Of a stretch of DNA of 14,872 nucleotides, positions 1-7,588 are shown piece after piece. Source of the DNA: Alphaproteobacteria bacterium (GTDB lineage: Bacteria; Pseudomonadota; Alphaproteobacteria; ATCC43930; CGMCC-115725); NCBI GenBank assembly GCA_017353855.1, contig JAFMSA010000034.1:1-14872 (forward strand), given 5' to 3'. Every line of letters starts with the position of its first letter. Position 1 is the stretch's first letter. The translations under genes and the position numbers were made by a program. Below the pieces are notes generated by a model that saw nothing but the letters and a program-made list of their open reading frames with translations, was not told the origin of the DNA and ran no database searches.

Positions 1-497
1 GGATCGGCAAGGGTGCTGTGATGTACTACCCGGTGGCGGTTCCAGGTGCGCTGTTCTCGGTCGGCGATCCGCATGCCAGCCAGGGGGATTCCGAGCTGTG
101 CGGTACAGCGATCGAATGTTCTCTAACCGGCACCTTCCAGGTGGTTCTGCACAAGCAGGACAGCCTCGCCGGGACCCCGCTCGCCGGTCTTGACTACCCG
201 CTTCTGGAGACACAAGACGAATGGGTGGTGCACGGGTTCAGTTTTGCAAATTATCTCGCGGAACTCGGCGACGAGGCACAGAAGGAGATCTTTGTCAAAT
301 CTTCGCTCGACGCGGCGATGCGCGACGCGTTCCGCAAAATGCGCCATTTCCTGATGGCGACGAAGGGGCTTACCGAGGATGAAGCGATCTCGTTGATGTC
401 GGTCGCCGTCGATTTCGGCGTGACCCAGGTGGTCGACGCCAATTGGGGCATCCACGCGGTCCTGAAGAAGGCGATTTTCGCCGGCGACACGAAATGA
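1..497 (+). CDS. acetamidase/formamidase family amidase, C-terminal half (5' end outside window)
   Basis: This is the C-terminal part of an FmdA/AmdA-family amidase, a family that hydrolyses formamide, acetamide or short amides to ammonia plus the acid in the cytoplasm. The reading frame is open from the window edge (first full codon at base 3), so the GTG/ATG codons near 18-23 are internal and not starts. The visible part is about 165 residues; family members are usually about 300-400. Family hallmarks are the block GDPHASQGDSELCGTAIE (about residues 22-39 of the visible part) and the C-terminal VTQVVDANWGIH segment. A strong hairpin follows 4 nt after the TGA. A paralogous C-terminus lies at the other end of the window on the opposite strand. 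The family call is firm; the substrate could be another small or ring-derived amide. Confidence 0.9.
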   Translation, partial: IGKGAVMYYPVAVPGALFSVGDPHASQGDSELCGTAIECSLTGTFQVVLHKQDSLAGTPLAGLDYPLLETQDEWVVHGFSFANYLAELGDEAQKEIFVKSSLDAAMRDAFRKMRHFLMATKGLTEDEAISLMSVAVDFGVTQVVDANWGIHAVLKKAIFAGDTK

Positions 498-501
498 TTG
501 C

Positions 502-531
502 GCCGGGGTCCGGCCACGGCCGGATCCCGGC
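502..531. terminator. strong inverted repeat between convergent amidase and Rieske genes
   Basis: Bases 502-515 pair with 518-531 in a 14-bp stem, broken only by one G-T pair (508/525). The stem starts 4 nt after the amidase stop codon. No T-run follows on either strand, so it is not a textbook Rho-independent terminator. Its place between two convergent genes (the Rieske gene ends at 692) suits a bidirectional terminator or mRNA 3'-end stabiliser. The rest of 532-691 shows no gene; it has only a small inverted repeat GTGATC/GATCAC. Confidence 0.55.
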
Positions 532-691
532 AGCGTCATTCAATGGCGATGTTCGGGCCGCCGCCCGAGTGATATCGTACAGCCGCCGGCTGGCGCCGTC
601 CGAGAACTGGTGATCTCGCGAGAGTGGAGGATCACTGTGCTGCCCGCTCGCCTCACTATTTGGTCGGCGTCGACACGCGGCCGTCCGTGGC

Positions 692-2005
692 TCACTCGGC
701 GGCGAGTGCCACGATGGGGTGCAGCGCCTGCCCCATTGTCTGCTCGTAGGCCTCAAGCCATGGCTGACCCTCAGGTGCGATCAGATCGCCCGAGCGTGCA
801 GCGCTTGAGATTTCAGGATCGTCGACGCCGGGCGGGACGGTCCCCTTGTCCTGCAGCGCCCGGACAGCGTCTATCAGGCGGCGCCGGGTCATGACGATCA
901 TCCGGTCGCTCGGCGCCAGATTTTCGAGCGTCCGGTCGGAGATCTCGCCCATGCTCTCAGTGACCGCCGAATCCTGCGGAAACACACCGGCAATTCCGGT
1001 GTAGCTGATCGTGCGTTGCGCTTCCCGGTCGATCAGATAATCGTTGGCCTGGTTCGCCGCCACGCGCCACCGGCCGAACCAGTCGGCGGTGTTCGGCAAT
1101 GTCGGGCTCACCCGGTCGAGCAGCGGCAACGGCTGGCCCAGCTTGTCAAGCTGGAGCACCGGGGTTTTGCGCGTCCAGCTGAGGGTGAATGCCATCGTGT
1201 GCGTGTCATCCATCGGGACCCAGCCTTGGGCGAGCACATTGTCGGTTAATGGACCGTTCGGAAACAGCGCCCAGAAGGGAAATACAAAATGGGCGAAGCG
1301 ATAGTAGATGTACCCCGGGTGGGCCGGCCGATAGGCCGCATACATCGTGCCCCAGTCCGTCCGCCGCGTATGGTAGCGTGGAGCGCGATCGGTGAACTGG
1401 AACCGCTCGAGGTGATTGGGATCGATATCGTTGACCGTGATCTTGCCAGTATGCAGAAAGCTGAAATGCGAGGTGTCGATGTCGCCTTCCAGCGCCTGCA
1501 GCCAGTTGCATTGCCGCTGCCGCGCCCAGAGGTTGGTCTCGTCTAGCGGGCAGAGCATCGCCTCGAGCGCCGGCAGCTGCGGCGCTACGTCGCGCTCGCC
1601 CATATAGACGTACACCAGGCCGCCGCGCTCGGCCACTTTGTAAGCCTTCGCCTTGACCCGGCCCTGGAAATTCCGGTCCACCGGCAGATTGGGCATATCG
1701 ATGCAATTGCCGGCAACGTCGTATTTCCAACCATGATAGACGCAGCGCAGACCTCCTTCCTCGTTGCGGCCGAAGAACAGCGAGGCACAGCGGTGCGGAC
1801 AGCGGTGATCGAGCACACCGACCTGACCGGCGCTGTCGCGAAACGCGATCAATCGCTCGCCCAGCAGCATCAGGCGCAGCGGGTCGCCGTCGGCTTTCAG
1901 CTCCGACGACAGGCATGCTGGCACCCAGTATTGCCGCATCAGCGCGCCCATTGGGGTGCCCGGGCCAACACCCGTAAGCAATTCGTTTTCCATTTGAGAG
2001 GTCAT
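692..2005 (-). CDS. Rieske non-heme iron oxygenase, phthalate 4,5-dioxygenase-like oxygenase component
   Basis: A 437-residue oxygenase component that would insert oxygen into an aromatic or other organic substrate in the cytoplasm, using electrons from a separate reductase. The Rieske [2Fe-2S] ligands are visible: Cys69-X-His71 and Cys88-X2-His91 (context CVYHGWKYD). The mononuclear iron site is Asp177-X2-His180-X4-His185 (DTSHFSFLH), with Asp345 in PQDSAVTESMG as the likely carboxylate ligand. The C-terminal third has the DYLIDRE...MTRRRL pattern of the phthalate dioxygenase/LigX-like branch. The start is supported by GGAGGAG at 2013-2019, 7 nt upstream of the ATG. No ferredoxin or reductase gene is present in the window. 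It lies on the same strand as the NCS1 permease, 528 bp downstream of that gene. The substrate is unknown; demethylation or hydroxylation of an N-heterocycle or aromatic is possible. Confidence 0.93.
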   Translation of the reverse strand: MTSQMENELLTGVGPGTPMGALMRQYWVPACLSSELKADGDPLRLMLLGERLIAFRDSAGQVGVLDHRCPHRCASLFFGRNEEGGLRCVYHGWKYDVAGNCIDMPNLPVDRNFQGRVKAKAYKVAERGGLVYVYMGERDVAPQLPALEAMLCPLDETNLWARQRQCNWLQALEGDIDTSHFSFLHTGKITVNDIDPNHLERFQFTDRAPRYHTRRTDWGTMYAAYRPAHPGYIYYRFAHFVFPFWALFPNGPLTDNVLAQGWVPMDDTHTMAFTLSWTRKTPVLQLDKLGQPLPLLDRVSPTLPNTADWFGRWRVAANQANDYLIDREAQRTISYTGIAGVFPQDSAVTESMGEISDRTLENLAPSDRMIVMTRRRLIDAVRALQDKGTVPPGVDDPEISSAARSGDLIAPEGQPWLEAYEQTMGQALHPIVALAAE

Positions 2006-2012
2006 GTCGTTG

Positions 2013-2019
2013 CTCCTCC
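2013..2019 (-). promoter_or_regulatory. ribosome binding site of the Rieske oxygenase gene
   Basis: The minus strand reads GGAGGAG, separated by 7 nt from the ATG at 2005. It fixes that start against longer upstream possibilities. Confidence 0.75.
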
Positions 2020-2533
2020 GGTCTAGGGGCAGAGATATACATCACTCAGCTGACCTGTCCGTTTCCGAGCCAGGTTTGAGGACGGGTCGACCTGTAGGCA
2101 AGCGCTTCCGACAGGCCGTCGGGTAATCGCTACGCAAAGCGCGGGACCCGGCTACCCGCATCTTCATCTCGGTCGCGAGGGTCGCCACTAGGGTCGGCCA
2201 AACAGACATGCGGTCTCTCCCGCATTGCCGGCAGCAGCATATCTGGGCTCACCGGCCGGGGCCGAACTCGTCAGATCTCTCGTCCCGCCAATCCAGGCAG
2301 AAGCGGGGAACCGCCCAACCCGTCGCGCGAAAGAATTCACTGCGCCACGAGACCGCCGGAAGATGAAAAGCGGAGCCGAACGGGCGTTCATTCCGTCCTT
2401 CTGCGAGACGCCGGCATCTGAACATGCCGTCCTCCCCTAATGGGTGTGCAAGTCAGCGGGGCCCGCGGGCAACTGCGCATCGGCCGGCCGCGCGAGGAGA
2501 CGGATTGACATGATTTGCTGGCCATCCCCCGGC
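2020..2533. other. intergenic region between NCS1 permease and Rieske gene; no convincing gene
   Basis: This interval of about 510 bp separates two minus-strand genes. It holds 10-bp palindromes GCCCGCGGGC (2461-2470) and CGGCCGGCCG (2481-2490). It also holds a possible 55-codon minus-strand ORF (2042-2209) with GGAGAG 5 nt before its ATG, which resembles nothing I know. No T-tract terminator and no clear promoter are visible. It probably contains the Rieske promoter. Confidence 0.5.
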
Positions 2534-2545
2534 CTATTCGGCCGG
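2529..2545 (-). terminator. hairpin overlapping the stop codon of the NCS1 permease gene
   Basis: CCGGCC (2529-2534), a loop TATTC, then GGCCGG (2540-2545) form a perfect 6-bp stem spanning the TAG stop codon of the permease. No T-run follows in the direction of transcription, so a role in termination is uncertain. Confidence 0.25.
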
Positions 2546-3982
2546 CATCGGAAGTGAGATCGGGGCCGCGACCGGTGCACTTGCGATCGCCATCGGTTGG
2601 GAGCGAGCGGCCGCTACGAGGGCGGTCACACTGTAGCCGATCCCGGTGAACAGAAGTGTCGCGAGCGCCGGGATCCAGCTGGTCGGCACGACAAACATGT
2701 AAAACAGGAAACCGAGAGCGGTCCACGCCACGGCGACGAGATTGAACCCGCGCCAATAGCGGTAGCGACCGTCTAACCGGAACAATGATGGCACATCGAG
2801 CTGCATTCGCTTCAGCAGCAAATAATCGAACACCAGGACCCCGGCAATCGGTGAGAAAAAATTGCCCAGCATAGACACGTAGTTGAGATAGCTGTTCAGC
2901 ACGTCCGGCACGGCCGACAGCACCACGCCGGCAATGCTGGCGATCAGCGTCGTCCAGAAGCGGCCGATGCGTTCGAATATGTTGGAGATGGATAACCCGC
3001 CAGTATAGAGATTGAGGACATTGATCGTCCAATTGTCTATCGCCACGAACACGAGCAAAAGCGCCGGCGTCAGCCAGCCGGTGCTGATCCCGGTGATGAT
3101 GACGAACGGGTTCGCGGTCTTGCCCAGGACGGCAGCCGCCGCATAGGCGCCGAGAGCGCCGGAGACGAAGGCGCCGATCGCCGCGGCGCTCAAGGTGCCC
3201 ACCCACATGTCGGCCCGGGTGCGCGAGTACCGGCAGAAATCGGCGGCATCAGTGATCATTGTCAGCCACCCCGCGGCCGATGCGTTGAGCCAGGTGGCGA
3301 AGATCACCCAGTTCCACCCGGCCTTCCCGGGAAACGCGAGCACCGCGCTCGGCGCGAAATTTGGGTCGGAATGATTGGCAAGCAGCACGAACATATAGGC
3401 GAAAATGACGACCTTCAGCGGCAGCGCGATGCGGGATAATGTCTTCAACGATTCGTAGCCGACCACTGCGACAAACGCTTGCAGCAGCCCGAAGCCGACG
3501 CTGACCCAGATCAACGGATAGGAGCCGCCCGTCAATTTAGTGAGCACGGCGACGATCGCGGTCGCGCCGATTACCGTCTGAAACGCGAACCAGTAGCACG
3601 ACGCGATCGAGCGCAGGAAAGACGGGATCAGTTTTGAGCCGCGCAGTCCGTAGATGCCGCGGGTTGCGACCTGCCCGGGAATGCCGTAATCGACCCCGAC
3701 GGTCGCTATCACCACGTAGAAGCATGCCGCAATGATGATGCCGCAGCATTCCGCCGCCAGGGAGGCCTGGAACGACAGCCCGGCTGCAACCCCCAGCCCG
3801 CCGCGCAGGATCGTCGCCGGATTAACCAGGAAATTCAGAATGATGCTGAACAGGTCGTACCACTTTACCGTCTTCTTCGCGGCGGGGATCGCTTCGATGC
3901 CGAACTGTTCGACCCCTTCGGGTTGGCGGTAGCGCTTCTGCAGAGTGCGCTCGAATGCGGTATCAATGATCGCCTCGGCCAT
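2534..3982 (-). CDS. NCS1-family permease (nucleobase/cytosine/hydantoin/allantoin type)
   Basis: A 482-residue inner-membrane secondary transporter of the nucleobase-cation-symport-1 family, which imports purines, pyrimidines, hydantoins or allantoin with H+ or Na+. It is almost wholly hydrophobic, with roughly 12 membrane segments starting near residue 42. Family-type blocks are GSKLIPSFLRSIASCYWF (115-132), DAADFCRYSRTRADM (245-259) and DNWTINVLNLYTGGL (316-330). I chose the ATG at 3982 because GGGGAG lies 6 nt upstream and family homology begins just after it. An upstream in-frame ATG at 4105 would add 41 poorly conserved residues. The gene is divergent from the RutA-type monooxygenase, so a pyrimidine or related cyclic ureide/amide is the best guess for substrate. 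The exact substrate is inferred, not seen. Confidence 0.93.
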   Translation of the reverse strand: MAEAIIDTAFERTLQKRYRQPEGVEQFGIEAIPAAKKTVKWYDLFSIILNFLVNPATILRGGLGVAAGLSFQASLAAECCGIIIAACFYVVIATVGVDYGIPGQVATRGIYGLRGSKLIPSFLRSIASCYWFAFQTVIGATAIVAVLTKLTGGSYPLIWVSVGFGLLQAFVAVVGYESLKTLSRIALPLKVVIFAYMFVLLANHSDPNFAPSAVLAFPGKAGWNWVIFATWLNASAAGWLTMITDAADFCRYSRTRADMWVGTLSAAAIGAFVSGALGAYAAAAVLGKTANPFVIITGISTGWLTPALLLVFVAIDNWTINVLNLYTGGLSISNIFERIGRFWTTLIASIAGVVLSAVPDVLNSYLNYVSMLGNFFSPIAGVLVFDYLLLKRMQLDVPSLFRLDGRYRYWRGFNLVAVAWTALGFLFYMFVVPTSWIPALATLLFTGIGYSVTALVAAARSQPMAIASAPVAAPISLPMPAE

Positions 3983-4089
3983 CGTTATCTCCCCAGGTCG
4001 AAAGTGTCGGGCGTTCTGCGGCGGGTGAGCCCACAATCGCCCGAATGCAGGAACGGCGCGCTCCTCCCTTGTTGTATCGGTTACTTGGT

Positions 4090-4220
4090 AGCGTAAGATA
4101 ATCATAGAATTGTTGAGTTGGAAATTAAATTTTTTCTGTTCAATAAATAATCAAAGTGCTGAATAATTTATCAACGGTTGAACAATCCTTGATCAGACTG
4201 GACCCTGTATTCTTTAAAGG
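4090..4220. promoter_or_regulatory. AT-rich divergent promoter/operator region between permease and rutA
   Basis: This stretch is strikingly AT-rich in an otherwise GC-rich window and lies between two divergent genes. It contains an inverted repeat, TGTTCAA (4137-4143) and TTGAACA (4178-4184), centre to centre 41 bp or about four helix turns. A related TGTTGA is at 4111-4116, and inner ATAAATAAT/ATAATTTAT arms give partial extra symmetry. On the plus strand, TTGATC (4189-4194) and TTTAAA (4213-4218) are an 18-bp-spaced promoter candidate. No regulator gene is present in the window. The binding role is inference. Confidence 0.4.
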
Positions 4221-4681
4221 CCACGGATCAGTGCGTCTTGAAACACGAGGTCGGGTGGCCGAGCCTCCAACCGAATGCGGGTGCGGGCCCGGGGTCCCGT
4301 CAATGCCAGCCTTGTCTCTCCGGGCTCTTTATAGATCATGCACCTGGCCGGCCATGGCGTTGCCGATGAAGTACCACTGGACTTGTTAGGTCTTCTCGAC
4401 ATTCTTCAAGAACGGGGCGGGCGACCTGTAGCTCGATTCGCCGCTTCCTGCCGATGGCGGCAGAGCCTGCTTAAGTTGGCCAAAGGTCGCCAACATCGCT
4501 GTCGCGTGAGGCTTGGGTAAGCCCGCCGGTCGCACAGTTGCGCGTTTTTGCGGCTGCCCCGGGCGGCCGCCCGGTGATTCCCCCCTGTAGTTGCTCGCCT
4601 GGCACCGCGCTTGCAGCTTCCACCGCAACAACTGCAGGGGAAAGCGCCGGACAGTGCAACGCAGCGACGAGGGCAGGACAC
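4221..4681. other. long leader/intergenic region upstream of rutA
   Basis: About 460 bp precede the rutA start. The frame of rutA stays open back to 4538, but those extra codons do not resemble the family. A 6-bp stem with a 4-nt loop, CTGCCG/CGGCAG, is at 4448-4463. I see no riboswitch, RNA gene or recognisable protein here. GAGGG at 4669-4673, 8 nt before the ATG, is the likely rutA ribosome binding site. Confidence 0.45.
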
Positions 4682-5764
4682 ATGAAACTGGGTGTCTTTA
4701 TTCCGATCGGCAACAATGGATGGTTGATTTCGACCACCTCGCCGCAATACAGGCCGAGCTTCGAGCTGAATTTACAGGTGGTCGAAAAGGCCGAGCGCTT
4801 CGGCTTTGACTTTGCGCTGTCGATGATCAAACTGCACGGTTTCGGCGGACCGTCGCAGTTCTGGGACTATAACCTGGACTCGTTCACGCTGATGGCTGGG
4901 CTTGCCTCGGTAACCAGCCGTATCCAGCTCTTTGCCACATGTGCGGTGCTGACGTTGCCGCCGCCGATTGCTGCACGGATGGCGGTGACGATCGACTCGA
5001 TTTCGCACGGCCGCTTCGGGGTCAACATCATCTCGGGCTGGCAGCGGCGGGAATATAGCCAGATGGGGATCTGGCCGGGTACTGAGCACTATCGCCGCCG
5101 CTACGAATATTGTGCTGAATACGTCACAATTATGCGCGAGCTTTGGGAATCCGGCCGGTCGGATTTCAAGGGCGACTTCTTTCAAATGGATGACTGCCGT
5201 TGCCTCCCCCTGCCGACGGCGAGGATCCCTGTCATCTGCGCTGCGCAGAGCGATGCTGGTACTCGCTTTGCAGCGCAATATGCCGACTACAACTTCTGCA
5301 CCGGCGGCGGGGTCAATCAGCCGGCCGCGGTTGCGGCGAGTGTCGAGCGTCTGGTCGACGGGACGCGGAGGACAGGCCGTGAGTGCGGGGCGCTTATCTT
5401 GCAGATGATTATCGCAGATGATTCCGACGCCGCGGCGATGGCGAAATGGGAGCACTACAAGGCCGGTACCGATGTCGAGGCGCTGGCGTGGCGGGACTCA
5501 CAAGCAGAAGACGATCCGAGCCAGGACCCCTATGCCCAGCCGAACCGCCGCAAAACCCTGGGGGTCAACCATCTGCCGACTAACCAGGGGGTATTTATCG
5601 GCTCCTATGCTTCGGTCGCGCAGATGCTGGACGAGATGGCGACAGTGCCGGGTGTGTGTGGCGTTATGCTGACCTTCGATGATTTCGTTATTGGAATGGA
5701 GCAGTTCGGCACCCGGATTCTGCCGTTGATGCGCTGCCGTAGCGATATTCGTCCGGTCGCTTAG
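4682..5764 (+). CDS. rutA: RutA-type pyrimidine (uracil) monooxygenase, FMNH2-dependent
   Basis: A 360-residue luciferase-like TIM-barrel monooxygenase very close to E. coli RutA (about 363 residues). RutA uses FMNH2 and O2 to cleave the uracil N3-C4 bond, the first step of the Rut pyrimidine nitrogen pathway in the cytoplasm. Near-signature blocks are MKLGVFIPIGNNGWLIS (1-17), FDFALSMIKLHGFGG (42-56), TIDSISHGRFGVN (103-115), WQRREYSQMGIWPG (120-133) and AQSDAGTRFAAQYADYNF (188-205). Thr91, Asn115, Trp120 and Glu124 match positions I recall as lining the RutA flavin/O2 pocket. The start is chosen by homology and by GAGGG 8 nt upstream; an upstream in-frame GTG at 4538 is rejected. No rutB-rutF gene is in the window, and the closest possible reductase partner is at 14074-14661. 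Uracil is the default substrate, but a related ring cannot be excluded. Confidence 0.93.
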   Translation: MKLGVFIPIGNNGWLISTTSPQYRPSFELNLQVVEKAERFGFDFALSMIKLHGFGGPSQFWDYNLDSFTLMAGLASVTSRIQLFATCAVLTLPPPIAARMAVTIDSISHGRFGVNIISGWQRREYSQMGIWPGTEHYRRRYEYCAEYVTIMRELWESGRSDFKGDFFQMDDCRCLPLPTARIPVICAAQSDAGTRFAAQYADYNFCTGGGVNQPAAVAASVERLVDGTRRTGRECGALILQMIIADDSDAAAMAKWEHYKAGTDVEALAWRDSQAEDDPSQDPYAQPNRRKTLGVNHLPTNQGVFIGSYASVAQMLDEMATVPGVCGVMLTFDDFVIGMEQFGTRILPLMRCRSDIRPVA

Positions 5765-6041
5765 GAGCGGCGATGGCGGCTGACAGGCCGCTTGAGGCCG
5801 AGGTTGTCGCGCAGCGCCGCACCCTGGTAGTCGGCACGGGAGACGCCGCGCTCCTGCACCGGATCGACGAAATCGTCGAGACCGTCCGGCGGATAGGCTG
5901 GCTGGATTAGAAAGCCGTCGACACCATGCGCGAGAAACCATCCGGTGATCGGCGATTTGCCCTGGCGAGCCGATTGGCCTGCGCTGACCGCGGGGCACCC
6001 ACATAGCGTTCGCGGAGCTGCCGAATCGTCAGCTTCTCTTC
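5761..6041 (-). pseudogene. relic of an NtaA/SnaA/DszA-type flavin monooxygenase, C-terminal fragment
   Basis: Two minus-strand frames together resemble the last about 95 residues of this family. One frame (about 6032 to 5997) gives KLTIRQLRERYVGAP, like the conserved LTVRQL segment. A second frame (about 5949 to 5785) gives ITGWFLAHGVDGFLIQPAY, then PDGLDDFVD, then YQGAALRDNLGLKRP, like the family's C-terminus. The frame changes between about 5997 and 5950. Family members have a VPELQRRG-type helix after the DDFVD segment; here it is shortened to PVQERG, which suggests a small deletion. No N-terminal part remains. The relic's stop codon overlaps the rutA stop in convergent orientation. It is not a close copy of the intact plus-strand gene next to it, so it is probably a third, lost paralogue. 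The relic call is firm; its exact borders are not. Confidence 0.75.
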
Positions 6042-6122
6042 GCACGAGGTTGGCCTGATTCTTGCGCAATGACCTCGCGGCGCGCGGATGAGCACCGTCG
6101 CGTCCCGAAAGGCACTAAACCC

Positions 6123-6129
6123 GAGGAGG
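6123..6129 (+). promoter_or_regulatory. ribosome binding site selecting a TTG start
   Basis: GAGGAGG lies 5 nt before TTG at 6135, exactly where homology to the monooxygenase family begins. The upstream in-frame ATG at 6069 has no comparable site and would add 22 unconserved residues. Confidence 0.7.
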
Positions 6130-6134
6130 CCGGA

Positions 6135-7433
6135 TTGGCGAAGCGGTTTCATCTCGCCTGGTTTACCAACTTCACCGCCGGGAACTGGGGGGAGACCTTT
6201 TCTCATGGCGGCTCCCCGTGGGACGGTAAATTCTTTGTCGAGTTCGCGCTAGCGATGGAACGCGCCTGCTTCGACTACATGATCCTCGAAGATACGCTCA
6301 TGGTGTCCGAAGCCTGGGGCGGCACCGCGGAGATGTCACTGAACCAGGCGCTGCAGGTGCCTAAGCACGATCCGGTTCCGCTTGCCGCTATGATCGCCGC
6401 CGCTACTTCTAATCTCGGCATTGTCGCCACAATGTCGACGATGGCCTGGCCGCCCTTCATGCTCGCGCGCGCCTCGACAACAATCGATCACATCGCGGGC
6501 GGCCGCTTCGGCTGGAACATCGTGACCAGCGGCGAGGATGCCGCTGCACAGAATTTCGGCCTCGACAGGCTGCCGCCCCGTGAGGCGCGCTATGCAATGG
6601 CCGACGAATACATGGAACTGGTGTACCAGCTCTTCGACTCGTGGGAGCCGGGCGCGGTCGTGATGGACCGTGAGCGCGGCATCTATGCCGATTGGCGCAA
6701 GGTTCACCCCATCTATTTCGAGGGACGGTTCTTCAAGTGCCGCGGACCGCTCAACACCGTGCCGTCACCGCAGCGCCGCCCGACTTTTGTCCAGGCCGGC
6801 GGGTCGCCGCGCGGCCGTGCCTTTGCCGCCAGGCACGCCGATTCGATTATCGCGACCGCCAACCAGGTGGGCGGCATGAAGCAGTACCGCGACGACGTGC
6901 GCGCGCATGCGGTCAAGTGCGGTCGCAATCCCGACGACATCAAGGTACTGTTTCTCGTCTATCCGTTTCTCAGCGAGACAAGTGAGGAAGCGAAAGCGAA
7001 ATGCCGGCGTATGATAGGCTCCGACGGCTTCATCCACGCCGCGCTGGCCTCGGTCGGCCAGATTACCGACATCGATTTCTCGCGGTTTGATCTCGATGAG
7101 CCCCTACCGCGCATCACGACCAATGGCGAGCAAGGCTCACTCGACAAGTTCGCTCAATGGGGCAGCGGCAAGACGCTGCGTCAGCTTGCTTCGGAGCGGT
7201 TCGACAGCGGCCTCAATCTGATCGGCACGCCGGATGAGGTGGCAGACCGCATGGGGCAGGCGATGGAGGAGATCGGCGGCGACGGCTACCTGATCAGTAC
7301 GCCGTTCCAGCGCGTCAGCCGGCGCTTCATCAACGAGGTTTGCGAAGGACTGGTACCGGCTTTGCAGCGCCGAGGCCTCGTACGTGACGCCTACACGCGA
7401 TCGACATTGCGCGAGACATTGCGCGAATTCTAA
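6135..7433 (+). CDS. NtaA/SnaA/DszA-family FMNH2-dependent monooxygenase
   Basis: A 432-residue group C flavin monooxygenase, related to nitrilotriacetate monooxygenase component A, dibenzothiophene sulfone monooxygenase DszA and pristinamycin synthase SnaA. Such enzymes use FMNH2 supplied by a separate reductase to cleave C-N or C-S bonds or to hydroxylate. Family features are FHLAWFTNF near the start, ERACFDYMILEDTL (42-55), IAGGRFGWNIVTS (120-132), FVQAGGSPRGRAFAARHAD (218-236), a VGQ...DFSRFDLDEPLP stretch (307-325), the LIGTPDEVAD segment (362-371) and VPALQRRG (407-414). The length is typical. I prefer the TTG start because of the strong ribosome binding site. It lies in the same direction as rutA and is followed after 155 bp by the ABC importer genes. 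The substrate is unknown; an N- or S-containing product of the RutA or Rieske step is conceivable. Confidence 0.93.
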   Translation: MAKRFHLAWFTNFTAGNWGETFSHGGSPWDGKFFVEFALAMERACFDYMILEDTLMVSEAWGGTAEMSLNQALQVPKHDPVPLAAMIAAATSNLGIVATMSTMAWPPFMLARASTTIDHIAGGRFGWNIVTSGEDAAAQNFGLDRLPPREARYAMADEYMELVYQLFDSWEPGAVVMDRERGIYADWRKVHPIYFEGRFFKCRGPLNTVPSPQRRPTFVQAGGSPRGRAFAARHADSIIATANQVGGMKQYRDDVRAHAVKCGRNPDDIKVLFLVYPFLSETSEEAKAKCRRMIGSDGFIHAALASVGQITDIDFSRFDLDEPLPRITTNGEQGSLDKFAQWGSGKTLRQLASERFDSGLNLIGTPDEVADRMGQAMEEIGGDGYLISTPFQRVSRRFINEVCEGLVPALQRRGLVRDAYTRSTLRETLREF

Positions 7434-7450
7434 ACAATCGGAGAATAAAA

Positions 7451-7480
7451 AGGCGAAAGACGCCTCTCTCACTGAGAGGC
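7451..7480. promoter_or_regulatory. two overlapping, mutually exclusive hairpins ahead of the ABC importer genes
   Basis: AGGCG (7451-7455) can pair with CGCCT (7461-7465) across a 5-nt loop. GCCTCTC (7462-7468) can pair with GAGAGGC (7474-7480) across TCACT. The two stems share bases 7462-7465. On the plus strand no T-run follows. On the minus strand the smaller hairpin is followed directly by TTTTTATT, as in an intrinsic terminator for antisense transcription. It may separate the monooxygenase and transporter transcripts or stabilise an mRNA end. Confidence 0.4.
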
Positions 7481-7588
7481 CGTGAGCGCATCATCCCAGG
7501 CCCCTTGCAGACAGGAAGCGGCGTCTCTGGCATAGGGATTGCAGCGCAACCGATCGCCCAGCGGACAAATCACAATCGGGTGGCTCCC

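Noticed and set aside
1206..2045. 279-residue minus-strand frame overlapping the Rieske gene
   Set aside because: It is an alternative frame of the Rieske gene; the metal-ligand motifs are only in the 692-2005 frame.
4538..4681. In-frame N-terminal extension of RutA
   Set aside because: It has low-complexity composition unlike the family; the RutA N-terminus and ribosome binding site point to 4682.
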